Shown: positions 18,382 through 26,581 of the stretch, in pieces
Numbering within the stretch: the stretch's first letter is position 1
How the letters are laid out: every line of letters starts with the position of its first letter
Source of the DNA: Bacteriovoracia bacterium
GTDB taxonomy: Bacteria; Bdellovibrionota; Bacteriovoracia; Bacteriovoracales; Bacteriovoracaceae
Length of the DNA stretch: 64,000 bases
Direction: 5' to 3'
Assembly (NCBI GenBank): GCA_030431635.1
Contig: JAUIIL010000009.1
Coordinates: 62,001 to 126,000 of the forward strand
Notes under the pieces: generated by a model
The model's input: the letters and a program-made list of their open reading frames with translations, nothing else
The model's database searches: none
What the model was told of the DNA's origin: nothing
Made by a program: the position numbers and the translations under genes

Positions 18382-19094
18382 TTTATTCTCCTGTATTCAT
18401 CAATATTTTCTTCACGTAACACAATGGCAGGAGAGCGCTCAAGCTTGTCGAGAATTACGGGGTCTTGTTCTCCTTGATTAAAGGCGATCGTTGCACTTCT
18501 CTTTGGCCCAAACTTATGTCCTTCTCGTAAAATCCACCCGGCCTCAATCATGCTCTTTCTCACTGAACTTGAGGCACTATAAGTGGACATTATAGTTTGT
18601 GAATGGGAAAGACTTCTTAAAAGTGTAAACCACTCAACAGTCCAAAGCTCTGGGTTTCTTCTGGGTGAGAACGCATCTTGATAGATACAATCAAATTTTC
18701 TTTGAGGGTATTGTTTCTGGAATGCTTTAAGAGTTTCTCTAGCGTCTCCAACTAAAATCTCTAGTCCATGAGTTGGTAGAGAGCGCTCTTTCATGGCCCA
18801 AGCAACAAGCTCTGGATCTATTTCTACGGATAAAAAAGAAAGATGACATGAATCGTTTTTAAGAGCATGAAATGTTGTCTCCCAACCAATTCCTAGTCCG
18901 AATCCAATTTCTAAAATAGAAATTTCTTTTTGTTCTTTAGATTTTTCTAAAACTTGGCAGGCCTTAAGGTAATGCAACTTTGTTTCTTCGACAGCTCCGG
19001 CTTCAGAGTGGCAATTCTCATTATAAAGTTCACTATAAAGGGTTTGAGAACCGTCTTGAGTGGAAACTATGTGGTAATTTTTGGGCGCTTTCAT
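18378..19094 (-). CDS. mnmD: tRNA 5-methylaminomethyl-2-thiouridine methyltransferase, MnmD type
   Basis: 238 residues matching the methyltransferase half of MnmC without the FAD oxidoreductase half. Features: YSELYNENCHSEAGAVEE near the start, SAM site LEIGFGLGIGWETTF near residue 62, the family signature YQDAFSPRRNPELWT, and STYSASSSVRKSMIEAGW near the C-terminus. The enzyme methylates nm5(s2)U34 of tRNA in the last step of wobble modification. Stand-alone MnmD proteins are common outside enterobacteria. It overlaps both neighbours by four bases. Confidence 0.85.
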   Translation of the reverse strand: MKAPKNYHIVSTQDGSQTLYSELYNENCHSEAGAVEETKLHYLKACQVLEKSKEQKEISILEIGFGLGIGWETTFHALKNDSCHLSFLSVEIDPELVAWAMKERSLPTHGLEILVGDARETLKAFQKQYPQRKFDCIYQDAFSPRRNPELWTVEWFTLLRSLSHSQTIMSTYSASSSVRKSMIEAGWILREGHKFGPKRSATIAFNQGEQDPVILDKLERSPAIVLREENIDEYRRIK

Positions 19095-19834
19095 GCGAGG
19101 AAAAAATCTTTTGCTTGATTAGCAACCCATTCAGGATAGTCTTCAGAAAGACCGTGCCCGGCACTCTCATGATAATGAATAGGACAGTTCCAAACACTAG
19201 CAAGTTTCTCTGAACAGCGGTAATGGCAAAGTTTGTCTTCTTTACTTGCTAGCAGAAGACATTTTGACTTTGGAGGTTTTACTGAAGTTGAGAACTTCGC
19301 CGCTGCCCACAACTGACGAAGACCATTGGCCGTAGAGACAGGTCTAGTCTTCGCGATTTCAATCCATTCTTTTAGAAGTCTACTTCTTACTTTCTCATTA
19401 TTGCAGACCATATTAAGAATAAGCTCTTCTTTTTTCTCTAAACTTTTTGTTAAAGCAATTTTTAAAAATCTCAGGATACTTTTTGGTTGAACTCTTTCAT
19501 ATAAGTGAGAGAGATTTTTAAAACTAGAGTTCATGATAATAACTTTTTGAAAATCATCGGGATAGTCATGTATCCATTGTGAAGTAATCATTCCTCCAAG
19601 AGAGATCGAGATGAGATAATTATGCTCTCCTTTTTGTTCGAGAAATTGGGATCTCATATCATCTACAATGGCCTGGATTGAGGTCGGGCTCTGCTCTCTA
19701 AAACGTTCCCCTACACCAGCGGGAGTCAAATAGCATATTTTGCAATCTGGTAAGGTCTGTTGGAGGATCTCAGGGAAAATGGACCAGTGCGCCGGTTCTC
19801 GGATAAGTCCTCTAATTAAAAAGATATTCATCAT
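19091..19834 (-). CDS. Alpha/beta-hydrolase fold protein
   Basis: 247 residues. The nucleophile elbow is ISLGG with S78 (the usual first glycine is a serine), and the catalytic histidine is in ESAGHGLSEDYPEW near residue 230; LLASKEDKLCHY near residue 200 supplies the acid. Cytoplasmic, no signal peptide. AAAGGATAG precedes a double ATG, so the start is 19834 or 19831. First gene of a three-gene coupled operon with mnmD and the FMN protein; substrate unknown. Confidence 0.75.
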   Translation of the reverse strand: MMNIFLIRGLIREPAHWSIFPEILQQTLPDCKICYLTPAGVGERFREQSPTSIQAIVDDMRSQFLEQKGEHNYLISISLGGMITSQWIHDYPDDFQKVIIMNSSFKNLSHLYERVQPKSILRFLKIALTKSLEKKEELILNMVCNNEKVRSRLLKEWIEIAKTRPVSTANGLRQLWAAAKFSTSVKPPKSKCLLLASKEDKLCHYRCSEKLASVWNCPIHYHESAGHGLSEDYPEWVANQAKDFFLA

Positions 19835-19892
19835 CTATCCTTTCTGTGCTAACTTTTTAGGGTCAAGGTAACACACTTAATGGGAGACGGGT

Positions 19893-20429
19893 ATGATTCT
19901 AACTGATAAAGAGATTCTTGATCAAATTGAGAAAGGGACAATCGTTGTAAAGCCTTTTGAGAGAAAGTGCTTAGGGACCAATAGCTACGATGTTCACCTC
20001 GGGAAGACCCTGGCCCTTTATAAAGATGAGATTCTTGATGCTCGTAAGCACAATGAAATAGAACTTTTTGAAATCCCAGAGGAAGGCTATGTGCTTGAGC
20101 CAGATAAGCTCTATCTCGGTGTTACCTTTGAATATACGGAAACCCATAGTCATGTTCCTTTTTTAGAAGGAAAGTCTTCTGTTGGAAGACTTGGAATTGA
20201 TATTCACGCAACAGCCGGTAAAGGGGATGTTGGCTTTTGTAACTACTGGACTCTTGAAATTTCTGTTAAACAGCCAGTAAGAGTTTACGCTGGTATGCCA
20301 ATTGGGCAGTTGATTTATTTTGAAATTAAAGGGGACGTCGAAGTTCTTTATAATAAAAAACCTAATGCGAAGTATAATCCTAAGGCCAATGTACCAGTTG
20401 AATCAATGATGTTTAGAAACCAATTCTAA
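19893..20429 (+). CDS. dcd: dCTP deaminase
   Basis: 178 residues of the trimeric dCTP deaminase/dUTPase fold. It starts MILTDKEIL, has NSYDVHLG near residue 28, EGKSSVGRLG for phosphate binding, HATAGKGDVGF with the catalytic-glutamate region TLEIS following, and GMPIGQLIYF near residue 130. The enzyme deaminates dCTP to dUTP to feed dTMP synthesis. Slightly shorter than the 193-residue E. coli protein at the C-terminus. The end overlaps the convergent transporter gene by 17 bases. Confidence 0.92.
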   Translation: MILTDKEILDQIEKGTIVVKPFERKCLGTNSYDVHLGKTLALYKDEILDARKHNEIELFEIPEEGYVLEPDKLYLGVTFEYTETHSHVPFLEGKSSVGRLGIDIHATAGKGDVGFCNYWTLEISVKQPVRVYAGMPIGQLIYFEIKGDVEVLYNKKPNAKYNPKANVPVESMMFRNQF

Positions 20430-21339
20430 CTCGTCTGTTTCTCACCGCATTTCTTCTTGAGATGAGGCGAGATGCGTAGGGCAAAAACGAAATAGCGCAG
20501 ATAATCAGGACTGCTCCAGTAAGAGCAGTTGTTGTTATTCTTTCTGAAAGGAAGAAGTACCCGAACATGGCCGCAAAAGGGGACTCCATAAGAAAAATCA
20601 TACTTGCTATATGAGAAGGAACCTTTCTTTGGGCATAAACTTGTATTGTAAAAGGAAGAATAGTACAGACAAAAGTAAGGATGGCCAGGGCACTACCAGC
20701 TTGTCCCCATGCATAAGTAGAATCTTGAAGTAGTATCGTGAAGTCAGGGAAGGGGTAGAAAACGAGTCCCTGTACTAACGAGACGAAAGTAATTGTGATG
20801 TTTTGGAGAAGAACAAAATAAAGAGGGTGGCTGTTGGAGGCAAATTTTCCAACAAGATAAATGTGGAGAGCACAGAAAAAAGCACAAGCAATTGTATAGG
20901 TATCTCCTTTATTAAGAGAGTTGAAATCTAAATCACACATAAGAAAAATACCAAAGAGGGCCAGGGTAAGTAGAGGCCAGAAACCAGCTTCAAGTTTCTT
21001 CTTATCAATAATGACTACAAGTAAGGGAGTAAAAAACGCGAACATAGCTGTCAAAAAACTACTTTTTGCGACACTCGTATACTGGAGCCCTGTAATTTGA
21101 AGTTGGATAGAAATCATTAAAATAACCCCACAAAGTATAGGGCCATAGCTCAATTGTTTTTTTATTTCCCCTATTTTATTAAAAAATAGCAGAGGTAGAA
21201 AAACTATTGAGCTCAGAGCAAATCTAACAAAGACAATAGCATTAGGGTCGAAAGCTTGGCTGGCCCATCTGGTGCCAACATAAGATATTCCCCAACTTGC
21301 TGTGCCCAATAGTAAAAGAAGGAATGAGGTCAAATTCAT
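20413..21339 (-). CDS. EamA/DMT-family transporter
   Basis: 308 residues from ATG 21339; an in-frame TTG at 21375 would add 12 polar residues, and neither has a clear ribosome site. Ten hydrophobic segments in two repeats of five give the drug/metabolite transporter layout, with the typical RFALSSIVFLPL near the start and an AMFGYFFLSERIT motif in the second half. Such proteins export amino acids or metabolites at the inner membrane. Substrate not deducible. A strong promoter pointing the other way begins about 70 bp upstream. Confidence 0.8.
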   Translation of the reverse strand: MNLTSFLLLLLGTASWGISYVGTRWASQAFDPNAIVFVRFALSSIVFLPLLFFNKIGEIKKQLSYGPILCGVILMISIQLQITGLQYTSVAKSSFLTAMFAFFTPLLVVIIDKKKLEAGFWPLLTLALFGIFLMCDLDFNSLNKGDTYTIACAFFCALHIYLVGKFASNSHPLYFVLLQNITITFVSLVQGLVFYPFPDFTILLQDSTYAWGQAGSALAILTFVCTILPFTIQVYAQRKVPSHIASMIFLMESPFAAMFGYFFLSERITTTALTGAVLIICAISFLPYASRLISRRNAVRNRRVRIGF

Positions 21340-21410
21340 GTAATGACTTGTAGCACAACAGTTTAAACGTTGCAATAGCTATAACTCATACATGGTTAAG
21401 ATTTGACAAA

Positions 21411-21438
21411 TTGACAAAATTTTATCGGGCACTATAAT
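21411..21438 (+). promoter_or_regulatory. Near-consensus sigma-70 type promoter
   Basis: TTGACA at 21411-21416 and TATAAT at 21433-21438 are both perfect hexamers, separated by 16 bp. A second TTGACA lies at 21403-21408. It reads toward the small gene at 21498, about 60 bp downstream. It is the best-matching promoter I found in the window and implies strong constitutive expression. Confidence 0.8.
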
Positions 21439-21497
21439 AGTAATTCTGTGTAATTATTAGATAGGTAATAACCTACTTATCTATAAAGGAGGTAACT

Positions 21498-21632
21498 ATG
21501 AGTTTTGAGCAACGGTTACGTAAAGAGCAAGAAGAAATTAAGGAGCTCCTCGCATCGATTGTGAACATACCTCACGAATCCAAACCTGATGAAGAGCAGC
21601 CACCTTCAATAGAACATGACCAAGAAAAATGA
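21498..21632 (+). CDS. Small acidic protein of 44 residues, unknown function
   Basis: Starts MSFEQRLRKEQEEIKELL and ends with a proline/glutamate-rich tail. AAAGGAGG sits five bases before the ATG, a perfect Shine-Dalgarno match. A consensus promoter lies upstream and an intrinsic terminator overlaps the stop codon, so it is a complete single-gene unit. The N-terminal half should form an amphipathic charged helix, the C-terminal half is likely disordered. No signal peptide or membrane segment. Function unknown; a small regulator or a protein-binding peptide is possible. Expression signals make it a real gene despite its size. Confidence 0.75.
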   Translation: MSFEQRLRKEQEEIKELLASIVNIPHESKPDEEQPPSIEHDQEK

Positions 21633-21657
21633 GAGGCCTGAGGGCCTCTTTTTTTTT
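21632..21657 (+). terminator. Intrinsic terminator of the 44-residue gene
   Basis: AGAGGCC (21632-21638) pairs with GGCCTCT (21643-21649) around the loop TGAG and is followed by a run of nine T. The stem starts in the stop codon of the small gene. Confidence 0.85.
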
Positions 21658-21706
21658 GAACGAAATTTTCTTGAATTTTTCATGAAACAGGGAGATAAGT
21701 AGCTTT

Positions 21707-22159
21707 ATGAGTCTATCAATACAATTAGTGCCAGTAGAAAAGAACTTAGAAAATTCTGAGGCCATCGCTAATATTCATAAGGAGCATTACGATAGAGTTC
21801 CTTATTTACCATCTGCTGAAGATATTCAAACCAGCAAAACTCAGTATTTTTGGGCCTATGTTAATGAGGAGAGAATAGGTATTACGGGCTATTATCTTAA
21901 AACGAAAACTTTGGCCGAAACGGTGAAGACAATCATCTTCAAAGAATACCGAGGTAAGGGCTATGGAAAGATTCTTTCACAAGAAATAGAAGATAAGTGT
22001 AAAAGTATTGGCATCAAAAAAATTATGAGTACCATCTACAGCTTTAATATCCCCATGATTTCTATCAAATTAAAGCAAGGTTATATGATTGAAGGCTTTC
22101 ATCCCGATCATGAGGCGCCTGGATTTGATGAGTACAGTCTCGGGAAGATTCTCAAGTAA
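21707..22159 (+). CDS. GNAT-family N-acetyltransferase
   Basis: 150 residues. The acetyl-CoA-binding signature is YRGKGYGKIL near residue 83 (R/Q-x-x-G-x-G/A), preceded by the beta-4 strand ending VKTIIFKEYRG, and ends in the beta-5/6 region LKQGYMIEGFHPDH. Cytoplasmic acetylation of an amine on a protein or small molecule; the substrate is not known. A weak ribosome site (GGGAG) is somewhat far from the ATG. It probably has its own promoter since the terminator at 21657 precedes it. Confidence 0.75.
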   Translation: MSLSIQLVPVEKNLENSEAIANIHKEHYDRVPYLPSAEDIQTSKTQYFWAYVNEERIGITGYYLKTKTLAETVKTIIFKEYRGKGYGKILSQEIEDKCKSIGIKKIMSTIYSFNIPMISIKLKQGYMIEGFHPDHEAPGFDEYSLGKILK

Positions 22160-22285
22160 AAAGTTTAAGTAAAATTAGTTGATATGGATGATCGGGATTT
22201 CGATAATTTAGATTCTTTCTCATTCGTCATAACGCCAGGCAGCTAAATAAATACGACATGTTAATTCATTTTTAGCTTGAAAAAT

Positions 22286-22343
22286 ATTCCAAATGGAATA
22301 CTTTATTAGCAGGGAAATTATTCTCAATGGAATATTTTGGAAT
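22286..22343. promoter_or_regulatory. Repeated ATTCCA/TGGAAT operator-like sites
   Basis: ATTCCAAATGGAAT (22286-22299) is an inverted repeat with a 2-bp spacer. A second copy with a degenerate left arm, ATTCTCAATGGAAT, lies at 22320-22333, and a half-site TGGAAT at 22338-22343, just before the start at 22356. The two full copies are 34 bp apart, about three helical turns. The identical 14-mer recurs at 54352-54365 before another regulator gene. Probably binding sites for a dimeric regulator. Confidence 0.6.
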
Positions 22344-22355
22344 GGGAGCTAATAA

Positions 22356-23009
22356 ATGACTGTTAAAGAAAAAAGAGTTTGGGTCTATTGTAACGAAATC
22401 AATGGAACAATCTATAAGGATGCTTTTTCTCATCGCTACGATGTAAGTTTTTTTAATCAAGAAGGGGATTTTATTAGTTCTCTCTCTTCTGTAAAAATTC
22501 CGGATATGATTATTTTGGAAGCTAACGATAATAACGCTTTCACTCTTCAAAAAATCAAACCCGTTTTGGAAGCTATTCCTTCAATTCTTGTGAGTGATAG
22601 TGATGATTTAGAATTTATCCATTTTTGTTATGAGGTTGGTGTCAGTGAGATTTTCGTCAAACCAACACCTCAGAATCTTTTAAGAGCGAAAATTAAGAGA
22701 CTACTCTATCCAGAATTTAATAGTTACAAAAAATCAAACTTAGAGAGAAGATTTGATGAGCTAAGTCTAACTATTAAAGAGATAAAAATTCTAAGAGCTT
22801 TACTAGGATCTCCAACAAAAAGATTGCATCGTGCTGATCTTGTCAAGAGTATTTGGGGTGGCCTAACTGTTCATCATAAAACTTTGGATGTTCACATCTA
22901 TAACTTACGAAAGAAATTAATTGGAACTGAGTTTACCATTATTTCAGAAGGCTCAGGGCAGTTCTCTGTGAGAGTGAGCTACAACAGTATTAGTCAGCAA
23001 GCCATTTAA
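22356..23009 (+). CDS. OmpR/PhoB-type winged-helix regulator with atypical receiver
   Basis: 217 residues. Residues 8 to about 115 have the length and pattern of a response-regulator receiver, but the phospho-acceptor position carries E55 (PDMIILE) instead of Asp and the acidic pair after strand 1 is missing; K102 in the IFVKPT segment is kept. Residues about 125-210 form a winged-helix DNA-binding domain (SLTIKEIKILRALL, then VDVHIYNLRKKL-like recognition helix). Glu at this site often mimics the phosphorylated state, so it may act without a kinase. TGGAAT repeats lie directly upstream and may be its own binding sites. Confidence 0.8.
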   Translation: MTVKEKRVWVYCNEINGTIYKDAFSHRYDVSFFNQEGDFISSLSSVKIPDMIILEANDNNAFTLQKIKPVLEAIPSILVSDSDDLEFIHFCYEVGVSEIFVKPTPQNLLRAKIKRLLYPEFNSYKKSNLERRFDELSLTIKEIKILRALLGSPTKRLHRADLVKSIWGGLTVHHKTLDVHIYNLRKKLIGTEFTIISEGSGQFSVRVSYNSISQQAI

Positions 23010-24384
23010 TTCTTATTCTCAAATAAAGATACACAAAGAGTAGAGTGGTAAAATAACTTGAAACATAGTTAGAGTACCACTTTTGGTGGTAGAAATCTGA
23101 ATAAACAATTACGCTTAAGAGACAAATGGTGTGTGAAACTAAAACAACATCAAGTTTATAATTGTAGATTTTACTTTTATGACTTAATAAACGAAAAGTA
23201 ATGAGAGTGAGAAATCCTGCTGCAAAATACGATCCTGCATTAAGGACAAAATAAACAATACCATCATAATAAGAGCAGATATAGGAGAAGAGAGAAATCA
23301 GGACTAAGATAATAAAAGAAGTTAAAAACTTATTCTGTAATTTTTTCTGTTTGATATCATTATAAAAATTAAGACCAATTGAGCTGATAGCTGAATCTAG
23401 AGTGCTCATTGTTGAAGCAAGAACACCAGCTAGCATAAGACCTTTGAGAATATGGGTTGATTTCAAATTTACTATTTGTGTAAAGAGATAATCACTATGA
23501 GCGTTTTGGAGTTGTGCCCGTAAAGGTTCTTGGGCCCAAACAAATTGACCTAAACTAAGAAAGAAAAAGGCCAGTAAAGAACTAATCGCTATGGATAAAT
23601 AAATAGATATTTTCGCTTCTTTAATATTTTTGGCAGCCTTTATTCTCTGGATTGAGTCTTGATCAAAAAAAAGAAAACTCCCATAGAAAAAGCCTCCTAA
23701 GATAATAGCAATATTATTGATGAAACTTGATTCAAACAAATGCAGTCTTTTAGCATGAGAGAGAACACTATACGTTTTATTCACTTCTTCTAGAGAGAAA
23801 GCTCCAAGCTCATTAAGAAGAAATAGGAGAGGTAAGAACATAAATAAGCATTGGAGAGAGTCTGTGATGGCAATTGTTTTTAAATTTCCAAATAAAGAAT
23901 ACAAAGAAGTTAAAAAAACAATTCCCGCAATAGAGTAGAGGAGAGGATAATTAAGAAGATTTGAGAATAGGAGGGAGCCAGCGTAGAGTTTTGCTCCCAC
24001 TATAATAATTTTGATCAAAATATTTATGCAACTATGAATACTTTGTACTGTGAGGTTGTTATTGGAGCGCAGATAATCAAACAAGGTATTATAATTATTG
24101 TAAATATCTGAAAGTATGTAATGACTTAGACTTAGTCTGGCCAGGGCAACACCAAAATAGAGCAATAAAAAAGAGTTTTGGCCATAAAACCCGAGTGAGG
24201 TAATCCCAACAAAGGTGATGGTAGAAGTTTCAGTGGCTGTTAAACTTAAAGCTAAATTTACAAAACTAATGTCTTTATGAGATAAGAAGTGCTCCTCAGT
24301 AGGTTGGTCAAAATTGAACGTTTTTATGGCAAAAATAAGCATAAGAGCGAGAGAGAAAAAACAAATGACGAGGCTTAAGTCCAT
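22990..24384 (-). CDS. Sodium:solute symporter family transporter
   Basis: 464 residues with 12-13 hydrophobic helices. The SSS/LeuT-fold signature region is ALSLTATETSTITFVG near residue 45, and a second helix pair carries LASTMSTLDSAISSIG near residue 320, the conserved serine-rich sodium site of this family. Transports a solute such as proline, sugar or sialic acid with Na+ across the inner membrane; the substrate cannot be told. A sialic-acid-type substrate is not specifically supported. The end overlaps the convergent regulator gene by 20 bases. Confidence 0.85.
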   Translation of the reverse strand: MDLSLVICFFSLALMLIFAIKTFNFDQPTEEHFLSHKDISFVNLALSLTATETSTITFVGITSLGFYGQNSFLLLYFGVALARLSLSHYILSDIYNNYNTLFDYLRSNNNLTVQSIHSCINILIKIIIVGAKLYAGSLLFSNLLNYPLLYSIAGIVFLTSLYSLFGNLKTIAITDSLQCLFMFLPLLFLLNELGAFSLEEVNKTYSVLSHAKRLHLFESSFINNIAIILGGFFYGSFLFFDQDSIQRIKAAKNIKEAKISIYLSIAISSLLAFFFLSLGQFVWAQEPLRAQLQNAHSDYLFTQIVNLKSTHILKGLMLAGVLASTMSTLDSAISSIGLNFYNDIKQKKLQNKFLTSFIILVLISLFSYICSYYDGIVYFVLNAGSYFAAGFLTLITFRLLSHKSKIYNYKLDVVLVSHTICLLSVIVYSDFYHQKWYSNYVSSYFTTLLFVYLYLRIRIKWLAD

Positions 24385-24427
24385 AAAAATTCATGCCCCA
24401 TTTAGGGTTAAGTTAATAAAAATTCAT
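24383..24427. promoter_or_regulatory. 12-bp direct repeat between symporter and HTH regulator
   Basis: ATAAAAATTCAT occurs at 24383-24394 and again at 24416-24427, 33 bp apart (about three helical turns). The first copy overlaps the symporter start. It lies in the divergent promoter region of the regulator at 24496 and may be a pair of operator sites. Confidence 0.4.
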
Positions 24428-24495
24428 AAGTCTAACTGACATGTTTATGATAGCTTGAACTTAATGTCTTTGGTAATAAAAAGGTAGAGAAACTC

Positions 24496-25344
24496 ATGAA
24501 CAAAAACGAAGTAAGAATCGCCCCCATTTTTCGTTACGGACGTAAGATAAATGCCATGAGCCAGGTGGATTTATCAGATGCTCTTGGTGTAAGGCAATCA
24601 ACAGTTTCCAAAATTGAAGCTGGGAAGAGCATGCCAACTCTAGATATTGTTGTTCGTTTTTGTGAACTCACTAAAATTTCACCAAACTGGTTCTTGATTG
24701 GCCATTTAGAAATTGAACCGACTGAGAATTGGGATACCGATCAAAGAAAAGTTTTTAAAAATGAAAAAAGCTTTATGGAAGAAGGTGGAACTAAGATTAG
24801 AAGTTTTGCACCTATACTGGGCTATATGCAAGAGAAACTGGGATATGAAGGTTATGAGAAGTTTTTGAAAGATATGGGACTAGATCCAGATTATCTTATC
24901 AACTGGGACTCTGAAGTTCATATGAGTGCTTTTTTGGAAATTATTCAGAAGTTAAGAACAAGAGAGCTCGCAAATTTCACTGAAATATCAGCTTTTTTTA
25001 ACGACAAAAAAACACATGGGCTTTTGGCGAAGGAATACTTAGATAGTAAGTCTGTTGAGTCTGTCATCAAAACATATATACAAAACCAAAAAAAATATCA
25101 ACGAAACTTCTCTTTATATGTTGAGAAAGAAGAGAATATGACAAATGTTCAGCTTCACCTGAAATCAAGCTACAAAGAGACAGTCTCAAGTTATGTTGAA
25201 TCAATTGGTGATATTTTTAATCTGTATGTTGAGGCATGGCTTGGTGGCCTTGTGAATAGTTTTTTAAAGGGGATTAAGCTTCAGACCAAAACGCCTATCA
25301 TTGATAAAGATGCTGCTTTTAAAGGTGAGTATCTGCTCTGCTAA
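24496..25344 (+). CDS. XRE-type HTH regulator with C-terminal sensor-like domain
   Basis: 282 residues. Residues about 10-65 are a Cro/C1-type helix-turn-helix (DLSDALGVRQSTVSKIEAG). Residues about 95-270 form a separate domain with LKDMGLDPDYLINW followed by a long alpha/beta region. The phrase resembles the N-terminal ligand-binding module of AraC-like regulators or the DUF2378/V4R-type fold, but I cannot confirm this. Two other proteins here (52562 and 54422) share this length and plan. AAGGTAGAG precedes the ATG. Probably a ligand-responsive regulator of the divergent symporter or the next gene. Confidence 0.75.
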   Translation: MNKNEVRIAPIFRYGRKINAMSQVDLSDALGVRQSTVSKIEAGKSMPTLDIVVRFCELTKISPNWFLIGHLEIEPTENWDTDQRKVFKNEKSFMEEGGTKIRSFAPILGYMQEKLGYEGYEKFLKDMGLDPDYLINWDSEVHMSAFLEIIQKLRTRELANFTEISAFFNDKKTHGLLAKEYLDSKSVESVIKTYIQNQKKYQRNFSLYVEKEENMTNVQLHLKSSYKETVSSYVESIGDIFNLYVEAWLGGLVNSFLKGIKLQTKTPIIDKDAAFKGEYLLC

Positions 25345-25445
25345 TAAAGCTATAACCAAATACCTTGATAATTATCATGCCTTTCGTCTCAGATATAAAA
25401 AATCTTTACTGTAGTAGACGGTGTAACTAATCCGAAAATGGTTGT

Positions 25446-26513
25446 ATGAGTTTACTAAAATTTCTTACTTTAATGAGTAGTAGGCTTTCTTTGCACAAAA
25501 GGAGCTATTTAACGCCATTTGAGCTCGTTAATTTAATTGAAGCGATTAAAAATGATGACCTAAGTATTGAAAATCAATCAAAATTGTTGAAACAGGTGAG
25601 TGCCTATACACCAGGAGATAGGGTTGTCATCTTTAATTTAAAAATAGGCCTCTTTGCTGGGTTCCTTAATGTTCCATATATTAAGGAAATAGGGTTTGAA
25701 TTTTTTACTTTCTCTGAGTGCGACAGAAGCTCTCAATCCCATTTCTTGCTTAAAGAGCTTCCTCTATGTTGTAGATTAAAAGAGAGCTCTCCAGGAATAA
25801 AGAATGAGAGAATGGTCGCGCTTTTCATCGAGCAATTTGTAAATACGCTTTCAGATAAAGAAAAAATCAAGTTTAAATCAATTTTCTTCATTGATAAATT
25901 CGTGAGACGCTTCCTTGAGATTTCCTCTAAAACAAGTAAAGGCTTAGTTCAAGGGGACTATTTTACTGAACTCTACTCACTTGATGAAGAAACTTTAAGC
26001 TCCTATGCCTCGAACTGGATCTATCATCATGAGTATTTTCATCGCTCAGGTAGACTTCCTTTACCAGACTTTATTAAATACAAAAATTCAAAGGCAGCTG
26101 GTTCTGTCGAGGAGATAAGAGTTGATTCTCTTGCAATGCTAGCTCTATTAAAAAATTCAGACTTAGAGAAACGTCTCACTTTTAAATATATTCTCCATGA
26201 AAGACTCTTTTACTACCCATCCATTCATGGGCCTTTAGAAGATTATGATTCAATGAGCTCAGTGATTCTTTTTAATAAGCTTAAAAAGTTTGCTGGTATC
26301 CGTATTTTGGGTGGAGAAGGTCTTCAGTTTGATGAGAAATTTTTCTCAAAAGTTTTGGTTGAAATAGTCAAAGAGGTTGCTTCTTTAGAGAGAGTTATCG
26401 CACCGAAAGCTCCCTACAAAGCTAGAGAAGTCTATAATTCTTACATAGAAAAAAACAGTATCGAAGAGTTTATTGAAATATTCGACTCTTACAAAATTGA
26501 TAAAGCCGCCTAA
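25446..26513 (+). CDS. Protein of unknown function with HEXXH motif
   Basis: 355 residues, no signal peptide. No family recognised overall. H195-E196-Y-F-H199 in IYHHEYFHRSG, followed after about 25 residues by EEIRVDSLAML (E222/E223, D227), looks like a gluzincin-style zinc site with an acidic third ligand. The surrounding sequence is helical. If functional it would be a cytoplasmic metallohydrolase. The start at ATG 25446 has no good ribosome site; the next in-frame ATG would remove ten residues. Confidence 0.6.
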   Translation: MSLLKFLTLMSSRLSLHKRSYLTPFELVNLIEAIKNDDLSIENQSKLLKQVSAYTPGDRVVIFNLKIGLFAGFLNVPYIKEIGFEFFTFSECDRSSQSHFLLKELPLCCRLKESSPGIKNERMVALFIEQFVNTLSDKEKIKFKSIFFIDKFVRRFLEISSKTSKGLVQGDYFTELYSLDEETLSSYASNWIYHHEYFHRSGRLPLPDFIKYKNSKAAGSVEEIRVDSLAMLALLKNSDLEKRLTFKYILHERLFYYPSIHGPLEDYDSMSSVILFNKLKKFAGIRILGGEGLQFDEKFFSKVLVEIVKEVASLERVIAPKAPYKAREVYNSYIEKNSIEEFIEIFDSYKIDKAA

Positions 26514-26581
26514 TTGTTATGTGATTTACAAAAGGGCCTGTAGAAGCTAGAAAAAAAAGAAACTAACTGGAGGCTTTATTA

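Noticed and set aside
22990-24384. Sialic-acid uptake role for the symporter because of the NeuB cluster
   Set aside because: 15 kb apart, with no shared regulation or specific residues seen.
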